DNA of 49,671 nucleotides from Candidatus Bathyarchaeota archaeon (GCA_003141855.1 PLNS01000026.1:61754-111424), one strand, 5' to 3'; shown: positions 22,048-31,732, numbered from the stretch's first letter. Numbers and translations are program-made. Notes: a model not told the origin generated them from the letters alone.

Positions 22048-23705
22048 TTGAAAATCCTTTTGTAGATATTAAGTATGACAGCAGGAATTGCTTTCAATTC
22101 AACCAAATCTTTGACTTCTTCAAACTCTTCTTCTCGAGCGCTGTCATCAAGCGAAAAGACGTAGACAACGAATTTTTTCTGAGTTTTCTTTAATTCATCT
22201 ATAAATGGACTGATCCCGTCATCGTCATAAATTATTCCAATGTATTTATCTTCACTATTTTTAAAAATTTTGAAATATTCAGTGCTTTCTACATTATCAA
22301 AACAAGCCTCTTTTACACAAAGCATCTCTGTCGAATTATCGACAAGTTTTCTTTTATTCATATCAGTCGCTTCTGCGTCCACAAATGCGGTCTTGAAATA
22401 TCTTAAATTTCCGCCAAGGCCCTCAATTTTGTTTCCTTTTTGGTCTTTGTATCCATTAATTACGTTTGCAACTCGGGGATAACAAATCTCTGAAGCGATA
22501 TTACTCTCATTATTAGTGCAAAGAATAAACTTCCTTTTGCCGCCATCCTTGTTTAATTCTAGTACCGCATGACCTGTAGTTCCAGAACCCGCGAAGAAAT
22601 CAAGCACGGTCGCGTTCGGCCGATTTCCGATAATGAGTTCAAGACAGCGTTTGACGTTGTATAAAGACTTTGGAAAGGGGAAATCCAGACCTGTTATTGT
22701 TTTTACTAAAGTTGCTCCATTTCGTCCAGCTTCAAATTCGCTATCAGTCCAAACCGTTTTGGGAGTGCTGTCTTCTTGAGTAAGAAAAATATCAAATTCT
22801 CCTTTAACCTCTACAGCTACCATTCTCTCAAGCTCGTTATTTACGGTATCATGGCCAAAATTCCATCGTCTTTCTACTCCATCTTGATCTACCGGCCAAA
22901 CCTCAATCTCACCGTTTTCTTTTATAACGTTCTTTGATTTGGGATGGAAATCTGGCTCAGGAGTCTCACCAATTCTGGTTATTTGTCCGTCTTTAACATA
23001 AACAGGATAGAACATGGTAGGTCGCGCGGCCCTTGTTGAGTTATGCCCCCATCTTCTAAATTTTCGTGGTTTGTCGTTCATTTTTTTTGTACGAGCAATT
23101 ACATGAGCACCATTTGGAATTATGAAAAGTGCGTATTCATGAGTTCTGGCAAAATTGTTCGTTATATTACCTCTTGGATTATGTACTACCGTTACACTGG
23201 TTGTGGCATAACCCAGCATAAGTTCATCGATAAGCACTCTAAGCCTGTGTACTTCGTTGTCGTCGATTGCGATTATTATGACTCCATCTTTTTTTAGAAG
23301 CCTTTTTGATAGAACAAGACGCTTTTCTATCAATGAAAGCCATTTACTATGTCGCCATGCATCATTGTTATCGACATAATTATTATTATATTTCCAATCC
23401 CTAGCCCCTGTGTTGTATGGTGGGTCAATATAGATTACATCAATTGCCCCTTTGTGAGTATAATTAAGAACTGAGAGAGCATGATAGTTATCACCCTCAA
23501 TGAAAATATTGACAGGTTTTTCGGGATCCGTAGAAATTGCTTTTTCTTTATCTTCAATGATAACAGGCAGTTTTGTTTTGCATAACTCGGCAACCTCTTC
23601 AGGCTTATCCTCCCAAACCATACCGAATTTTTTTCTTTTCTTTAGCTTTGTAATTTCGCGAATCAATTCTTCCTTTGACCATTCGAAATAATCTTCTTTC
23701 ACCAT
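22044..23705 (-). CDS. Type III DNA methyltransferase, Mod subunit
   Basis: Mod recognises the target and methylates adenine at N6 using S-adenosylmethionine. The catalytic DPPYNTG is at 94-100, and the cofactor motif LDFFAGSGTTGHAVLEL lies after the target-recognition region (about 365), giving the beta-class order of type III enzymes. At 553 aa it looks complete. The C-terminal part is Res-interacting by analogy. The operon runs mod-res and is AT-richer than the backbone, consistent with transfer. Confidence 0.92.
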   Translation of the reverse strand: MVKEDYFEWSKEELIREITKLKKRKKFGMVWEDKPEEVAELCKTKLPVIIEDKEKAISTDPEKPVNIFIEGDNYHALSVLNYTHKGAIDVIYIDPPYNTGARDWKYNNNYVDNNDAWRHSKWLSLIEKRLVLSKRLLKKDGVIIIAIDDNEVHRLRVLIDELMLGYATTSVTVVHNPRGNITNNFARTHEYALFIIPNGAHVIARTKKMNDKPRKFRRWGHNSTRAARPTMFYPVYVKDGQITRIGETPEPDFHPKSKNVIKENGEIEVWPVDQDGVERRWNFGHDTVNNELERMVAVEVKGEFDIFLTQEDSTPKTVWTDSEFEAGRNGATLVKTITGLDFPFPKSLYNVKRCLELIIGNRPNATVLDFFAGSGTTGHAVLELNKDGGKRKFILCTNNESNIASEICYPRVANVINGYKDQKGNKIEGLGGNLRYFKTAFVDAEATDMNKRKLVDNSTEMLCVKEACFDNVESTEYFKIFKNSEDKYIGIIYDDDGISPFIDELKKTQKKFVVYVFSLDDSAREEEFEEVKDLVELKAIPAVILNIYKRIFK

Positions 23706-23823
23706 GGGTAGCCTGTCACTTTTGCCTTTCTTAGATTATACCGTTAACCTTTTTACGCTTTCCTTTTTGCCGCCGTTATCCCCAGAAAGGGTTGCGTTAA
23801 GGACTTTTTTCAGTTAAGCTCAA

Positions 23824-24618
23824 TCACACCAAATTTCCCATAAGTTCCTCAAAGTTTCCCATTTTAAGGAGAGGCAAGTACACTTTCTCACTATGCCCGA
23901 CCTTGAATTGGCCAACAAAGTCGCCACTTCTCTGTTTTCTTGTCCATTCCAAGTTATTTACTGAATCGAGATATTTGTAGACATCCGTACTTTCCATGAA
24001 AAAAATCCCTTTAATACATGGATAATCAAGCCAGTATACGTAATATACAGGTGATTCTATTTCATTCTCGACTATACTTCTTTGGGCCAAAATTTTTTGG
24101 TCGGAATCAAGAGTTGTAGAACCCTCATAACACTCCCTATCTTTGTCAAATTTATTCCTTAGAACAAATGGAGCGGATAAGTATTTCATCTCTAAGAAAC
24201 AAACAATTGACGAATTCTTAACGACCTGAATGTCAGGCGCGTTCTTTTTCTTATTATCCGCTCTTTTTGCAATAATCCCCATCGAATTAAGAAACCCCAT
24301 GAATTCATTCTCGAATTGTTGGCCGAGCGCTATATCGCGAAATTTATCCAAGTTTGACCTCTGGGCAAGGTAAAAATTTTTGCATGCATCACAGGTCTCC
24401 ATTAATCCGCAAATCTTTGGCCAGAGTGATGCCTTAGGTAGAAATGTTTTCTTATTTCTCTGTTCATCATACATGGCTGACATGCAATTAGAATTGAAAA
24501 TTTTATCAAATGAGAGTTGACTAGGAAAAGTTGCATATTTTTTCAAAGAGTCGTTTAACCGCGCCTTCGAGTAGTCAAGAAGTTGAACATACAATTCCGC
24601 TGACCTATTATTTGGCAA
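23824..24618 (-). CDS. Predicted restriction-type endonuclease (PD-(D/E)XK fold, 264 aa)
   Basis: The N-terminal part is helical with a small Cys cluster (CDACKNF). The central KKNAPDIQVVKNSSIVCFLE followed by MKYLSAP gives D...ExK, a clear PD-(D/E)XK active-site pattern. The gene lies about 120 bp upstream of mod on the same strand. It could be a third protein of the restriction system or an independent nuclease; no matching methylase other than Mod is present. No named family is recognised. Confidence 0.65.
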   Translation of the reverse strand: MPNNRSAELYVQLLDYSKARLNDSLKKYATFPSQLSFDKIFNSNCMSAMYDEQRNKKTFLPKASLWPKICGLMETCDACKNFYLAQRSNLDKFRDIALGQQFENEFMGFLNSMGIIAKRADNKKKNAPDIQVVKNSSIVCFLEMKYLSAPFVLRNKFDKDRECYEGSTTLDSDQKILAQRSIVENEIESPVYYVYWLDYPCIKGIFFMESTDVYKYLDSVNNLEWTRKQRSGDFVGQFKVGHSEKVYLPLLKMGNFEELMGNLV

Positions 24619-24721
24619 CTCTTCCGACTCCTAGGAGGTACTCACTTCACTTATGTAGTTAAAACACATTTCGCCTATATGCTGTTTCTAACATTATTTC
24701 TAAACTAATCTTTAGCGTAGT

Positions 24722-25312
24722 CTAGAAACAATTAATGGAGCTACGCTTTTTCAATTCCTCATGACGAAAGCAGGTAATTAAGTGGTCATTCACCATGCCA
24801 GTCGCCTGCATGAAGGCATAGCATATAGTAGGTCCAACAAATTGAAAGCCTCTTTGCCTTAATGAATTGCTCATTCGTTTTGACTCCTCTGTTTCAGTAG
24901 GTAAATCGTCGACCCTCGAAAAGGAATTATGGATTGTAATCCCAACAAAACTCCAAATGAATGAATCAAAAGAGCCAAATTCTTGCTGGACTTTCACAAA
25001 ACATCGACCATTATTGATAGCAGCCAATATTTTCATTTTGTTACGAATGATTCCAGGCGCTTTCATTAATCGTTCGACATCATTAGAAGTGTATGCTGCA
25101 ACTACTTCAGGCTTAAAGTTATCAAAGGCTTGCCTAAAAGCATCTCTTCTTTGTAAGATTAACCACCATGTCAGTCCTGCTTGGAAGCCGCCAAGGACTA
25201 AGAACTCAAAGAACTTACTATCATCATGCAAGGGAATGCCCCACTCTTCGTCATGATAGCTAATACGTAAAGGGTCGTCGGTATTCCAGCATCTTTGGAG
25301 CTTTGGCGGCAT
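24722..25312 (-). CDS. tag: DNA-3-methyladenine glycosylase I (Tag)
   Basis: Tag removes 3-methyladenine from alkylated DNA by base excision. The N-terminal RCW and YHDEEWGIPLHDDSKFFEFL are diagnostic, followed by the helix-hairpin region (APGIIRNKMKI) and FVGPTICYAFMQATGMVNDH, with the family Cys/His zinc residues near the C-terminus. The 196-aa length is normal. Tag is common in bacteria and rare in archaea, so its place inside the element suggests import from a bacterium (inference). Confidence 0.93.
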   Translation of the reverse strand: MPPKLQRCWNTDDPLRISYHDEEWGIPLHDDSKFFEFLVLGGFQAGLTWWLILQRRDAFRQAFDNFKPEVVAAYTSNDVERLMKAPGIIRNKMKILAAINNGRCFVKVQQEFGSFDSFIWSFVGITIHNSFSRVDDLPTETEESKRMSNSLRQRGFQFVGPTICYAFMQATGMVNDHLITCFRHEELKKRSSINCF

Positions 25313-25402
25313 TGGCTTTTAGAGGTCATAACCCCCTTAAAACATTCTGCTGAAAAGTTGAAAAATCGATGTTTCCCAAAGAAAGATAAAGTAGAAGAGT
25401 AA

Positions 25403-25618
25403 ATGACATTTGAGGGCAGAAAGTTGAAACCGCTAAGTCCTGAAGCTTTGGCAAAATTATCCCCCGAAAGGGTGCTTATTGCGAAAATCTTGAAGAAACA
25501 CATCGACCAGGCAATTACCGAGTTAGGATCTGGTTATGAGGTGACGATTCAAGGAAAATTTGACAAAACTCCGCTTTATCTTGAAATCGAGATAAATTCA
25601 AAACAAGGAATCCCTTAA
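25403..25618 (+). CDS. Hypothetical protein (71 aa)
   Basis: A basic, helix-rich start (MTFEGRKLKPLSPEALAKLS) followed by a strand pair (YEVTIQGKFDKTPLYLEIEI). The ATG sits behind GAAGAG at about 4 nt. It is divergent from tag and about 90 bp before the beta-CASP gene, with which it may be cotranscribed. No family is recognised. Confidence 0.5.
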   Translation: MTFEGRKLKPLSPEALAKLSPERVLIAKILKKHIDQAITELGSGYEVTIQGKFDKTPLYLEIEINSKQGIP

Positions 25619-25710
25619 TGAACTCAATCACTAAAAACCGTATTTTGAGAATTCAAGTTAAGCCTTCGAAGATTCTATAAGGAGCATACGCTAAGGAAGT
25701 AGCGGTAAAA

Positions 25711-27174
25711 ATGGTAAAGTTAACCTTCTATGGCGGCGTCAACGAGATAGGCGGCAACAAAATTCTCCTTGAGGATAGTGGAACAAGAATCTTCTTAGAT
25801 TTTGGCATGAGTTTTGGAACTGCTAACATGTATTTCTCTGAGTTTCTACAGCCCCGAAAGTGCAACGGTTTGGGAGACTTCATTGAGTTTGGGCTTATTC
25901 CGGATATTAAAGGGCTTTACAGGCAAGACTTTCTAAAGCACATGGGTCGCGATTATGAGAAACTTGAGGTTGATGGTCTGCTTCTTTCTCATGCACATGC
26001 AGATCACGCCTCGTATATCAACCATTTACGTGAGGACCTGCCGATTTACTGTGCGGAAGAGACATACGCCATACTCAAAGCGATGAATGACACAAGCGCC
26101 GGTAGCTTCAATGATATTACTGAATTAACAAGGTGCTTTGAGACTTATGTCAACAAGAAAGGTGAGCTTAGTCGCAAGACTGCGCAGACCCATGATGATG
26201 TAGTGGTTGAAAGAGACTTTCGGCGATTCCAATTTGGTTCTGAGTTCAAAATAGGTGATATTACGGTTGAACCTTATCCAGTAGACCATTCCCTTTCAGG
26301 CGCTACAGGCTATATTATTCATACGTCATCTGGTACGATTGTCTACACTGGCGACTTTCGCTTTCATGGACGAAGAGAAAAGGAAAGCTTAGCATTTATG
26401 CACGCATGCAAAAGTGCAAAACCTGATCTATTGCTTATTGAAGGGACAAGGATAGATGAGAGTGCCTCAAAAACCGAAGCTGATGTGGAAGATGAAATTT
26501 GCGCCATATCGTCCAATTCAAAAGGGCTCTCTGCATGCAATTGGTCGATAAGAGATACTGATAGAATGTTGTCTTTTCTGAATGCCGCAAAAAAGATGGG
26601 CAAGAAGCTTGCTATATCAATAAAACAGGCTTATCTGCTGGATCAACTGTCGAAGTGTTCTGATACTTTGGCGCCAAACTTGAGAGATAAAGATATCCAG
26701 ATTTACGCAACCCGAAAAAGCTGGGGACTGATAGGCAGCAGTTCATGTGACCTGAAAATTCGTAACCAGGACTACGATACTTGGGAACGACCGTACCTTG
26801 ACAAAGCTATTTGTTATAAGGAGATTAAGGAAAATCAAAAAGACTACCTAATGTTTTGCACTAACTTTGATCTCAAAGAACTGATCGACATTGAGCCAAT
26901 CGAAGGCTCAGTTTACATAAAATCAGTCTGTGAACCGTTTGACGCTGAAATGGAACTCGATTGGGAGCGAGTACAAAACTGGTTGTCGCATTTCGGTTTG
27001 GGCGTCTCGGCAACTCATGTCTCAGGTCATGCATCCGGGGGGCAGTTAAAGACTTTTGTTGAGGAAGTGAGTCCCAAAACTATAGTTCCCATCCATACAG
27101 AAAACGCCAAAGCCTATGAAAAATGGTCGAATCGTGTTGTATGTATGAGTCTGGGGCAAACTTTCAACATGTAA
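25711..27174 (+). CDS. Metallo-beta-lactamase/beta-CASP ribonuclease, RNase J-like
   Basis: The zinc site HAHADH (94-99) is followed by PVDHS (switching His), YTGDFRFHG and a C-terminal SGHASGGQL with VPIHTENA. These match the MBL and beta-CASP motifs of RNase J and aCPSF-type nucleases. At 487 aa it fits RNase J without a KH domain; the RNase J C-terminal domain is short. The archaeal core RNase J is normally a housekeeping gene, so a copy inside an accessory element is notable. A role in degrading RNA as part of the island's defence is inferred from position only. Confidence 0.85.
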   Translation: MVKLTFYGGVNEIGGNKILLEDSGTRIFLDFGMSFGTANMYFSEFLQPRKCNGLGDFIEFGLIPDIKGLYRQDFLKHMGRDYEKLEVDGLLLSHAHADHASYINHLREDLPIYCAEETYAILKAMNDTSAGSFNDITELTRCFETYVNKKGELSRKTAQTHDDVVVERDFRRFQFGSEFKIGDITVEPYPVDHSLSGATGYIIHTSSGTIVYTGDFRFHGRREKESLAFMHACKSAKPDLLLIEGTRIDESASKTEADVEDEICAISSNSKGLSACNWSIRDTDRMLSFLNAAKKMGKKLAISIKQAYLLDQLSKCSDTLAPNLRDKDIQIYATRKSWGLIGSSSCDLKIRNQDYDTWERPYLDKAICYKEIKENQKDYLMFCTNFDLKELIDIEPIEGSVYIKSVCEPFDAEMELDWERVQNWLSHFGLGVSATHVSGHASGGQLKTFVEEVSPKTIVPIHTENAKAYEKWSNRVVCMSLGQTFNM

Positions 27175-27324
27175 TACTAATAGCAGGTTTAGCAATCGTC
27201 GGCATTGGATTCAGGAAATATTATTCCACAACCCCATCAACCGCCGCTTTTACTTAGCATCGGCTTTGGAAAACTTTTACTTTTCAATTTTTCATTCCTT
27301 CTTTAAGGTACTCCGAACTCTTGC

Positions 27325-29259
27325 TTATTTTTGGGGAACGATAGATGGGCAATTTGCTTTTTTGATCGCTTCGATGATATCTTGTATTGTTTTAGGAACC
27401 ACTTGAACTGCTGGAGACCCAGCACTTATTTTTTGTTTTATCTTCTTCGCGACAAAGCGATTCTTTACTGGTTTTCCTGAGGGTCCTACTGTAGCTGTGC
27501 ATTCTGTAATTAGCGCTTCATAATCAGGAATTTCACTTCTTAGCAATTTCTCTATATCATCTTCAAGCACTGCATATTTGGATGTCACTTTTTTGGCAAT
27601 CTGGTCTTTAGTGATTTTATCGCCGAGCATAGCCATCAGGTCAATTGTTGCCTTTCGCGCATTTTCTGCATCCTGCTTTTTGCTATTTTTATCCCCATCA
27701 AACATTGCATATGTAGGGATGCCAAAACCGCCAAAAATCCTAAGCAGCCGGTCGATATTGCTTTTGCCATCAGCGTGAACCACTGAGACGTTACACTGAT
27801 TCAAATCATACCCCACACAATCGGCGTAGATAGGCAAGGCATATTGCTCCGAAGGCCCTTCAACCACCACGACTTTTTGTGCAAAAAAACCTTCACTAAC
27901 TATAGGGTTAAAGGCATTGGAATAAAGCTCTCTCATCCCTTCAGCGGTTCCTGTTTTCTCTGGATACCTCTTTTTGAAATCTACAAGCATGTCTTCCATT
28001 GAAAGCTGGCTAGGTTGACTTTTGTAGTAATCGCCTGTTTTTTCACGACGCATTATGCATATTTCGTTAAAATGCTCGATATCTACAAAGAGGCTTGAGT
28101 GGGTACAATAGATAACTTGGTCCTGGTTTTCTGCTATGTCTCGAATCACTGACATGAGCGTACGCTGAGATTGCGGGTGCATGTAGAGTTCGGGCTCTTC
28201 AAAGGCAAAGATGGTTGTTCTTTGCTTTGCCCTGTCGGCAGCTTTTATCTGGTGGGTTAGTTCAGCATACGCTCTCAAGATTGTGAAAATCATTGTCCTT
28301 TGCATGCCATGCCCTTTCGTTTCAATTGAGGTTCGAGTCCCGTCATCAACATAGATTTTTGCAGCTCCCATTACCTCTTCGATTTTTGGCAGGGGTACCT
28401 CAATCTCGACATCGCACTGCATTACTTCTTGCATTAATTCATTCATTCTCTTTTCGAACGCATCAATTTGAGTAAAGCGATTCGTTTTGCCGCTTCTGTT
28501 AAACCGCTTCTCAAGTTCCTTTATTTTATCGTCTAGTTCTTTTCTATTCTCTTGGGGGATTGCATCAAAAAAAGATTTTAGAAGTTGGCCAAAGGGATTT
28601 GTTTTTAATATTTTTGTCTCTTGGGTCACATCTCTGACTGCCGGAATAAGGATGAATTCTGGCAAAGCGCCTTTTAAAACTCCAGCATATCCCTTGGGAT
28701 TCTGTGCAGCTTTTTCAATCCATTTAATCTCTTTTTTATGTTCTTGAGCGAACTCTTGAGCGGCGGCTTTCCATTTGCCTACCTGCGGCTCTGATTTTGA
28801 CGTGCCAAATTTTGTGGAGAAATCATTCTCTCCGACTTTTAATGATGCTCTGTTTGGCCACCATTCACTAATTTTTGTGCCGCTAATTACATCTTCTTGC
28901 AACCAATCCGGTTCGGGGACACTCTTGACTGCAACGGTTGTTATCTCGTAGTTGGTACTGTCGATTTGGCGCCCGACCACCAGTTTATCGCCATCCATCC
29001 AAGGACCGAATTGCTCCTTCTCCCATGGACTCAATTGCTTGAAAGTCAACAAAATTTCAATTGGCTCACCCTGATGTTTATAGTGAACGGTTTCAGCATC
29101 AACCAACTCTTTTGAAGCCTCGAAGAATAACTCCAATGCTTTGAGTACACTTGATTTTCCGCTATTATTGCCCCCAACCAATGCAAGAATGTTGTTGGGA
29201 GTAATAGTTACGTCTTCAAGCGAGCGATAATTCTTGATGTGGATTTTTGTAATTTTCAC
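27325..29259 (-). CDS. OLD-family ATP-dependent endonuclease (ABC-type ATPase plus Toprim)
   Basis: N-terminal ABC-like ATPase: Walker A GGNNSGKS (29-36), a signature-like region around ETKGHGMQRTMIF and Walker B FAFEEPELYMHP. The C-terminal Toprim domain starts at VVVVEGPSEQYALPIYA and has DGKSNIDR and MFDGDKN acidic sites. OLD proteins cut DNA and act against phages; GajA of Gabija belongs here. Next to it I see no UvrD/GajB-type helicase, so this is a class-1-like solitary OLD, or its partner has been lost. The start has only a weak ribosome-binding site. Confidence 0.9.
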   Translation of the reverse strand: MKITKIHIKNYRSLEDVTITPNNILALVGGNNSGKSSVLKALELFFEASKELVDAETVHYKHQGEPIEILLTFKQLSPWEKEQFGPWMDGDKLVVGRQIDSTNYEITTVAVKSVPEPDWLQEDVISGTKISEWWPNRASLKVGENDFSTKFGTSKSEPQVGKWKAAAQEFAQEHKKEIKWIEKAAQNPKGYAGVLKGALPEFILIPAVRDVTQETKILKTNPFGQLLKSFFDAIPQENRKELDDKIKELEKRFNRSGKTNRFTQIDAFEKRMNELMQEVMQCDVEIEVPLPKIEEVMGAAKIYVDDGTRTSIETKGHGMQRTMIFTILRAYAELTHQIKAADRAKQRTTIFAFEEPELYMHPQSQRTLMSVIRDIAENQDQVIYCTHSSLFVDIEHFNEICIMRREKTGDYYKSQPSQLSMEDMLVDFKKRYPEKTGTAEGMRELYSNAFNPIVSEGFFAQKVVVVEGPSEQYALPIYADCVGYDLNQCNVSVVHADGKSNIDRLLRIFGGFGIPTYAMFDGDKNSKKQDAENARKATIDLMAMLGDKITKDQIAKKVTSKYAVLEDDIEKLLRSEIPDYEALITECTATVGPSGKPVKNRFVAKKIKQKISAGSPAVQVVPKTIQDIIEAIKKANCPSIVPQK

Positions 29260-29382
29260 TTTAACCCCACTCGTCTAAGCGCTAAATAGCTGACTCACTA
29301 TGCGCTGTTTTAGTATAAATAGGATTCAAGTGAAATGGAATGAGCGTAATGCGGTTTAAGCCGAAGGCAGCCTCGTTATCAC

Positions 29383-30354
29383 TTATTCTAAAAACACCGG
29401 ACCAATATGTTTATTCCAGCCTGACTTAAAATCAGTTGATGTCGCAGCATCTCTTTTAGCTCGTATGTATTGAGTAATTTGGGATCCCATTAAATCAGCA
29501 CAGGACAATGCTGAGGCTTCGGGCAATTTGGGCTCTACAGTAACTCCATATTCCTTCTTACCGTGATGACTTAAAATCATATGAATTAATTTTTCTTTAA
29601 GCAGGTCCGGGAAGTCGGGCTGTTTTGAAATTTTATCCAATATTAGCTCGGTAGCGATAAAAATATGATCGGTTAACATGCCCTTTTTTGATTCTTTTAT
29701 ACTCATAGAAACATTAAATGCTTGAATCTTGCCAATATCGTGGAGCATTGCGCCGGCAAACAATAGCGACTTATCTAGGGAAGGATGTACGTCAGCCGCT
29801 GTTTTACAGTACCTAAGAACCTCCCAAGTGTGTTCCAACAATCCCCCACAACAAGCATGATGAATTTTCATCGCTGCTGGGGCTCTCTTGAAATTGTTTA
29901 CGAAATCAGCATCAGTGAAAAAAGCATCAAGAAGATTTTTTAGGTGTAAGTTGTCAAAAGACGCCTTAGTTTCAAGAAGCTCGTTCCACAAATCATTAAT
30001 ATTTTGATTTGACTGGACGATGAAATCCTCCAATGTATATTCAGTCGGCACTGCCGGACGAATTTCTCCCACCCCCATGTTAACATCAATTTTCTTTCCT
30101 CGAAAGTCCCCAACCTTCCCAGCGACAAAGATTACATCGTCTTCCTTGAAGGAATCATAAACTGCATGAACCGCTGTTTCGTCACCCCCTCCCCAATATG
30201 TGAGATCAATTTCGCCACTTTTGTCACAAAGAGTAACGTTAAACATGAAGCCCTTTGCGTATGCTTTCGGAGGATTGCGTTCCTGTACACAAAAGTAAGA
30301 ATTTACTTGAGACCCATTGCCTAACTCCTTAATCGCGCTAATCAAAGTCTTCAT
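29383..30354 (-). CDS. YhaM-like 3'-5' exoribonuclease (OB fold plus HD domain)
   Basis: An N-terminal OB-fold (about 15-105; GFMFNVTLCDKSGEIDLTYW) is followed by an HD phosphohydrolase domain with HHACCGGLLEHT, LLFAGAMLHDIGKI, ILSHHG and a later Asp (CADLMG). This matches the YhaM family, which trims RNA, and single-stranded DNA, from the 3' end. The ATG at 30354 is chosen over an upstream in-frame codon at 30363. It is upstream of OLD on the same strand, about 120 bp apart. With the RNase-J-like gene nearby, the island holds two predicted RNA exonucleases. Confidence 0.88.
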   Translation of the reverse strand: MKTLISAIKELGNGSQVNSYFCVQERNPPKAYAKGFMFNVTLCDKSGEIDLTYWGGGDETAVHAVYDSFKEDDVIFVAGKVGDFRGKKIDVNMGVGEIRPAVPTEYTLEDFIVQSNQNINDLWNELLETKASFDNLHLKNLLDAFFTDADFVNNFKRAPAAMKIHHACCGGLLEHTWEVLRYCKTAADVHPSLDKSLLFAGAMLHDIGKIQAFNVSMSIKESKKGMLTDHIFIATELILDKISKQPDFPDLLKEKLIHMILSHHGKKEYGVTVEPKLPEASALSCADLMGSQITQYIRAKRDAATSTDFKSGWNKHIGPVFLE

Positions 30355-30364
30355 TATTATCAAT

Positions 30365-30664
30365 AGAGCGACTACTCAGTTACTAGTAGTAATAATTTGC
30401 TATCTAGTGATTCATAACAAAGAAAATAAAGAAATTTTTTACAGGAATTAATAGATAAATTAGTATAATTTAACGAACCGATCTCATTATTTCAAAATAA
30501 AAAACAAGCGCCCGCAATAGAATGGGTAGATTCACTTTGCGAGGTACGTTTAACATTTTTTTGCGAGGAACCTCAATTTTTCAACTTTTCAAGCTAAGGC
30601 ATTTGCCCTTGCCTTCAATTTGATCCAAGGGGCACTCGCTCAGGCTTTTGTTGAGCCTTAAGCG
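30365..30664. other. Intergenic region before the YhaM-like gene
   Basis: AT-rich on the left, with a short palindromic TACTAGTA near 30384 in the likely YhaM promoter. Farther right are a repeated TTTGCGAGG (about 30536 and 30563) and two small inverted repeats (near 30595-30620 and 30640-30660) that could be terminators. No gene is seen. Confidence 0.4.
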
Positions 30665-30883
30665 GTGAAACCTCGGCATTCTCAGGCGGCAATCATTTGT
30701 CACTATCTGATAGATAACCTCGCAGACGAGTTTGGGTTCAAGCCATGGCACATTGTACCGATTATTCTTTGTTTCTTTATTTTTTTTTATAATCTATTAT
30801 TCTTACAATTAGGGGTAAATAGATCGCTTGAGTATCGAAAACCTAAGCCTTGGCTGCTGAAAGATAAAATGCTGAACACTTAA
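30665..30883 (+). CDS. Doubtful small membrane ORF (72 aa)
   Basis: A GTG-started frame with one hydrophobic segment (HIVPIILCFFIFFYNLLF). It lacks a convincing ribosome-binding site and overlaps the end of the convergent CARF gene by 4 nt. It may be real but is unsupported. Confidence 0.25.
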   Translation: MKPRHSQAAIICHYLIDNLADEFGFKPWHIVPIILCFFIFFYNLLFLQLGVNRSLEYRKPKPWLLKDKMLNT

Positions 30884-31671
30884 TCAGTTGTGCCGATTAT
30901 GTTAGCCATATATTCCCCAGATTCAGTCAGGCTAATTTTATTATATCGACCAAATTTTTCTCTGACGATATAGCCGTCCTTTTCAAGCTTATTCAAGACT
31001 GCCTTATTCAAATTCACCCTGTTTTTTTGCTGTAATCTTCGCTTGCCTTCTTTTGAATTGCAATTTTTTTCATCAACGAATATCTCTATTCCTTTTGCAA
31101 CCAGTATATCCAGAATTTCTTCAGTATTCAAGGGTTTTCCCTTGTTCCAAATACTAGATAAAACTATTTTTCCAGCTTCATCAGGGAGCTTTATTTGAAA
31201 GTTCTCCAAGATCATTCCTTCGGGTTTATTGCAAATGCTGAGTCCATGCAGTTGTCTATCTTGGTCATTTCTTGGATAACTACTTGCAATCGCATAATAC
31301 ACCTTTGCATTGTGAGCCATCGCGGCTAAAGTAGCCCCAACCGAAGACAATTTTCCTCCAGCAGACATGTTTACATAGACAACATTTCCTTTCGCTTTTT
31401 CCTCAAGAATAAGGCTTGATACGCTATTCATGAGCTCCTTTATGTCGAAGCAGTCAACTTCTTTTATGATTACTTCGATTTTTTTCTCTTTGAGCTTCCT
31501 CGTTACTTCCTCAAGGCAGTATATTTGTTCTTTTTTCTCGTTTGGATAATCGGGATCCTCCGGTGTTACAAGAAGGTATACTCTATTTGCAGGCATTCTT
31601 TCAAGCAAAACTACGGCTCTGTCAATTTCAAATCCAAGCGGAATTATGTGAACATGCTGTTCAAAGTTCAA
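30880..31671 (-). CDS. CARF-HTH regulator (HFX_2341/Csa3-like)
   Basis: The N-terminal domain (about 1-150) has the Rossmann-like CARF pattern: HIIPLGFEIDRAV, RVYLLVTPED and VVYVNMSAGGKLSSVGATLA. The C-terminal half (about 160-263) is a winged helix (LNKAVLNKLEKDGYIVREKFGRYNKISLTE). Such proteins bind cyclic oligoadenylates in type III CRISPR systems and control transcription; the HFX_2341/DUF6293 group is similar but often CRISPR-free. No repeat array or cas gene is in the window. The start is TTG with GGAG 8 nt upstream. Its promoter has two 11-bp direct repeats. Confidence 0.8.
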   Translation of the reverse strand: MNFEQHVHIIPLGFEIDRAVVLLERMPANRVYLLVTPEDPDYPNEKKEQIYCLEEVTRKLKEKKIEVIIKEVDCFDIKELMNSVSSLILEEKAKGNVVYVNMSAGGKLSSVGATLAAMAHNAKVYYAIASSYPRNDQDRQLHGLSICNKPEGMILENFQIKLPDEAGKIVLSSIWNKGKPLNTEEILDILVAKGIEIFVDEKNCNSKEGKRRLQQKNRVNLNKAVLNKLEKDGYIVREKFGRYNKISLTESGEYMANIIGTTD

Positions 31672-31703
31672 GACGATTGCTCCCCGTGGCAGTCATTGAT
31701 GGT

Positions 31704-31732
31704 AAATATGTTATGTATGCTAAACATGTTAT
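31704..31732 (-). promoter_or_regulatory. Direct repeats in the CARF-HTH promoter
   Basis: AAATATGTTAT (31704-31714) and AAACATGTTAT (31722-31732) are 11-bp repeats with one mismatch, 18 bp apart, about 35-60 bp before the TTG start. A winged-helix protein could bind here, possibly the CARF-HTH itself. Confidence 0.4.

Noticed and set aside
27325-29259. Gabija system
   Set aside because: The OLD protein is GajA-like in domains, but no UvrD-type helicase (GajB) lies beside it on either side.
30880-31671. CRISPR array associated with the CARF protein
   Set aside because: I looked for regularly spaced direct repeats across the window and found none; the paired 11-bp repeats near 31704 are only two copies and lie in a promoter.
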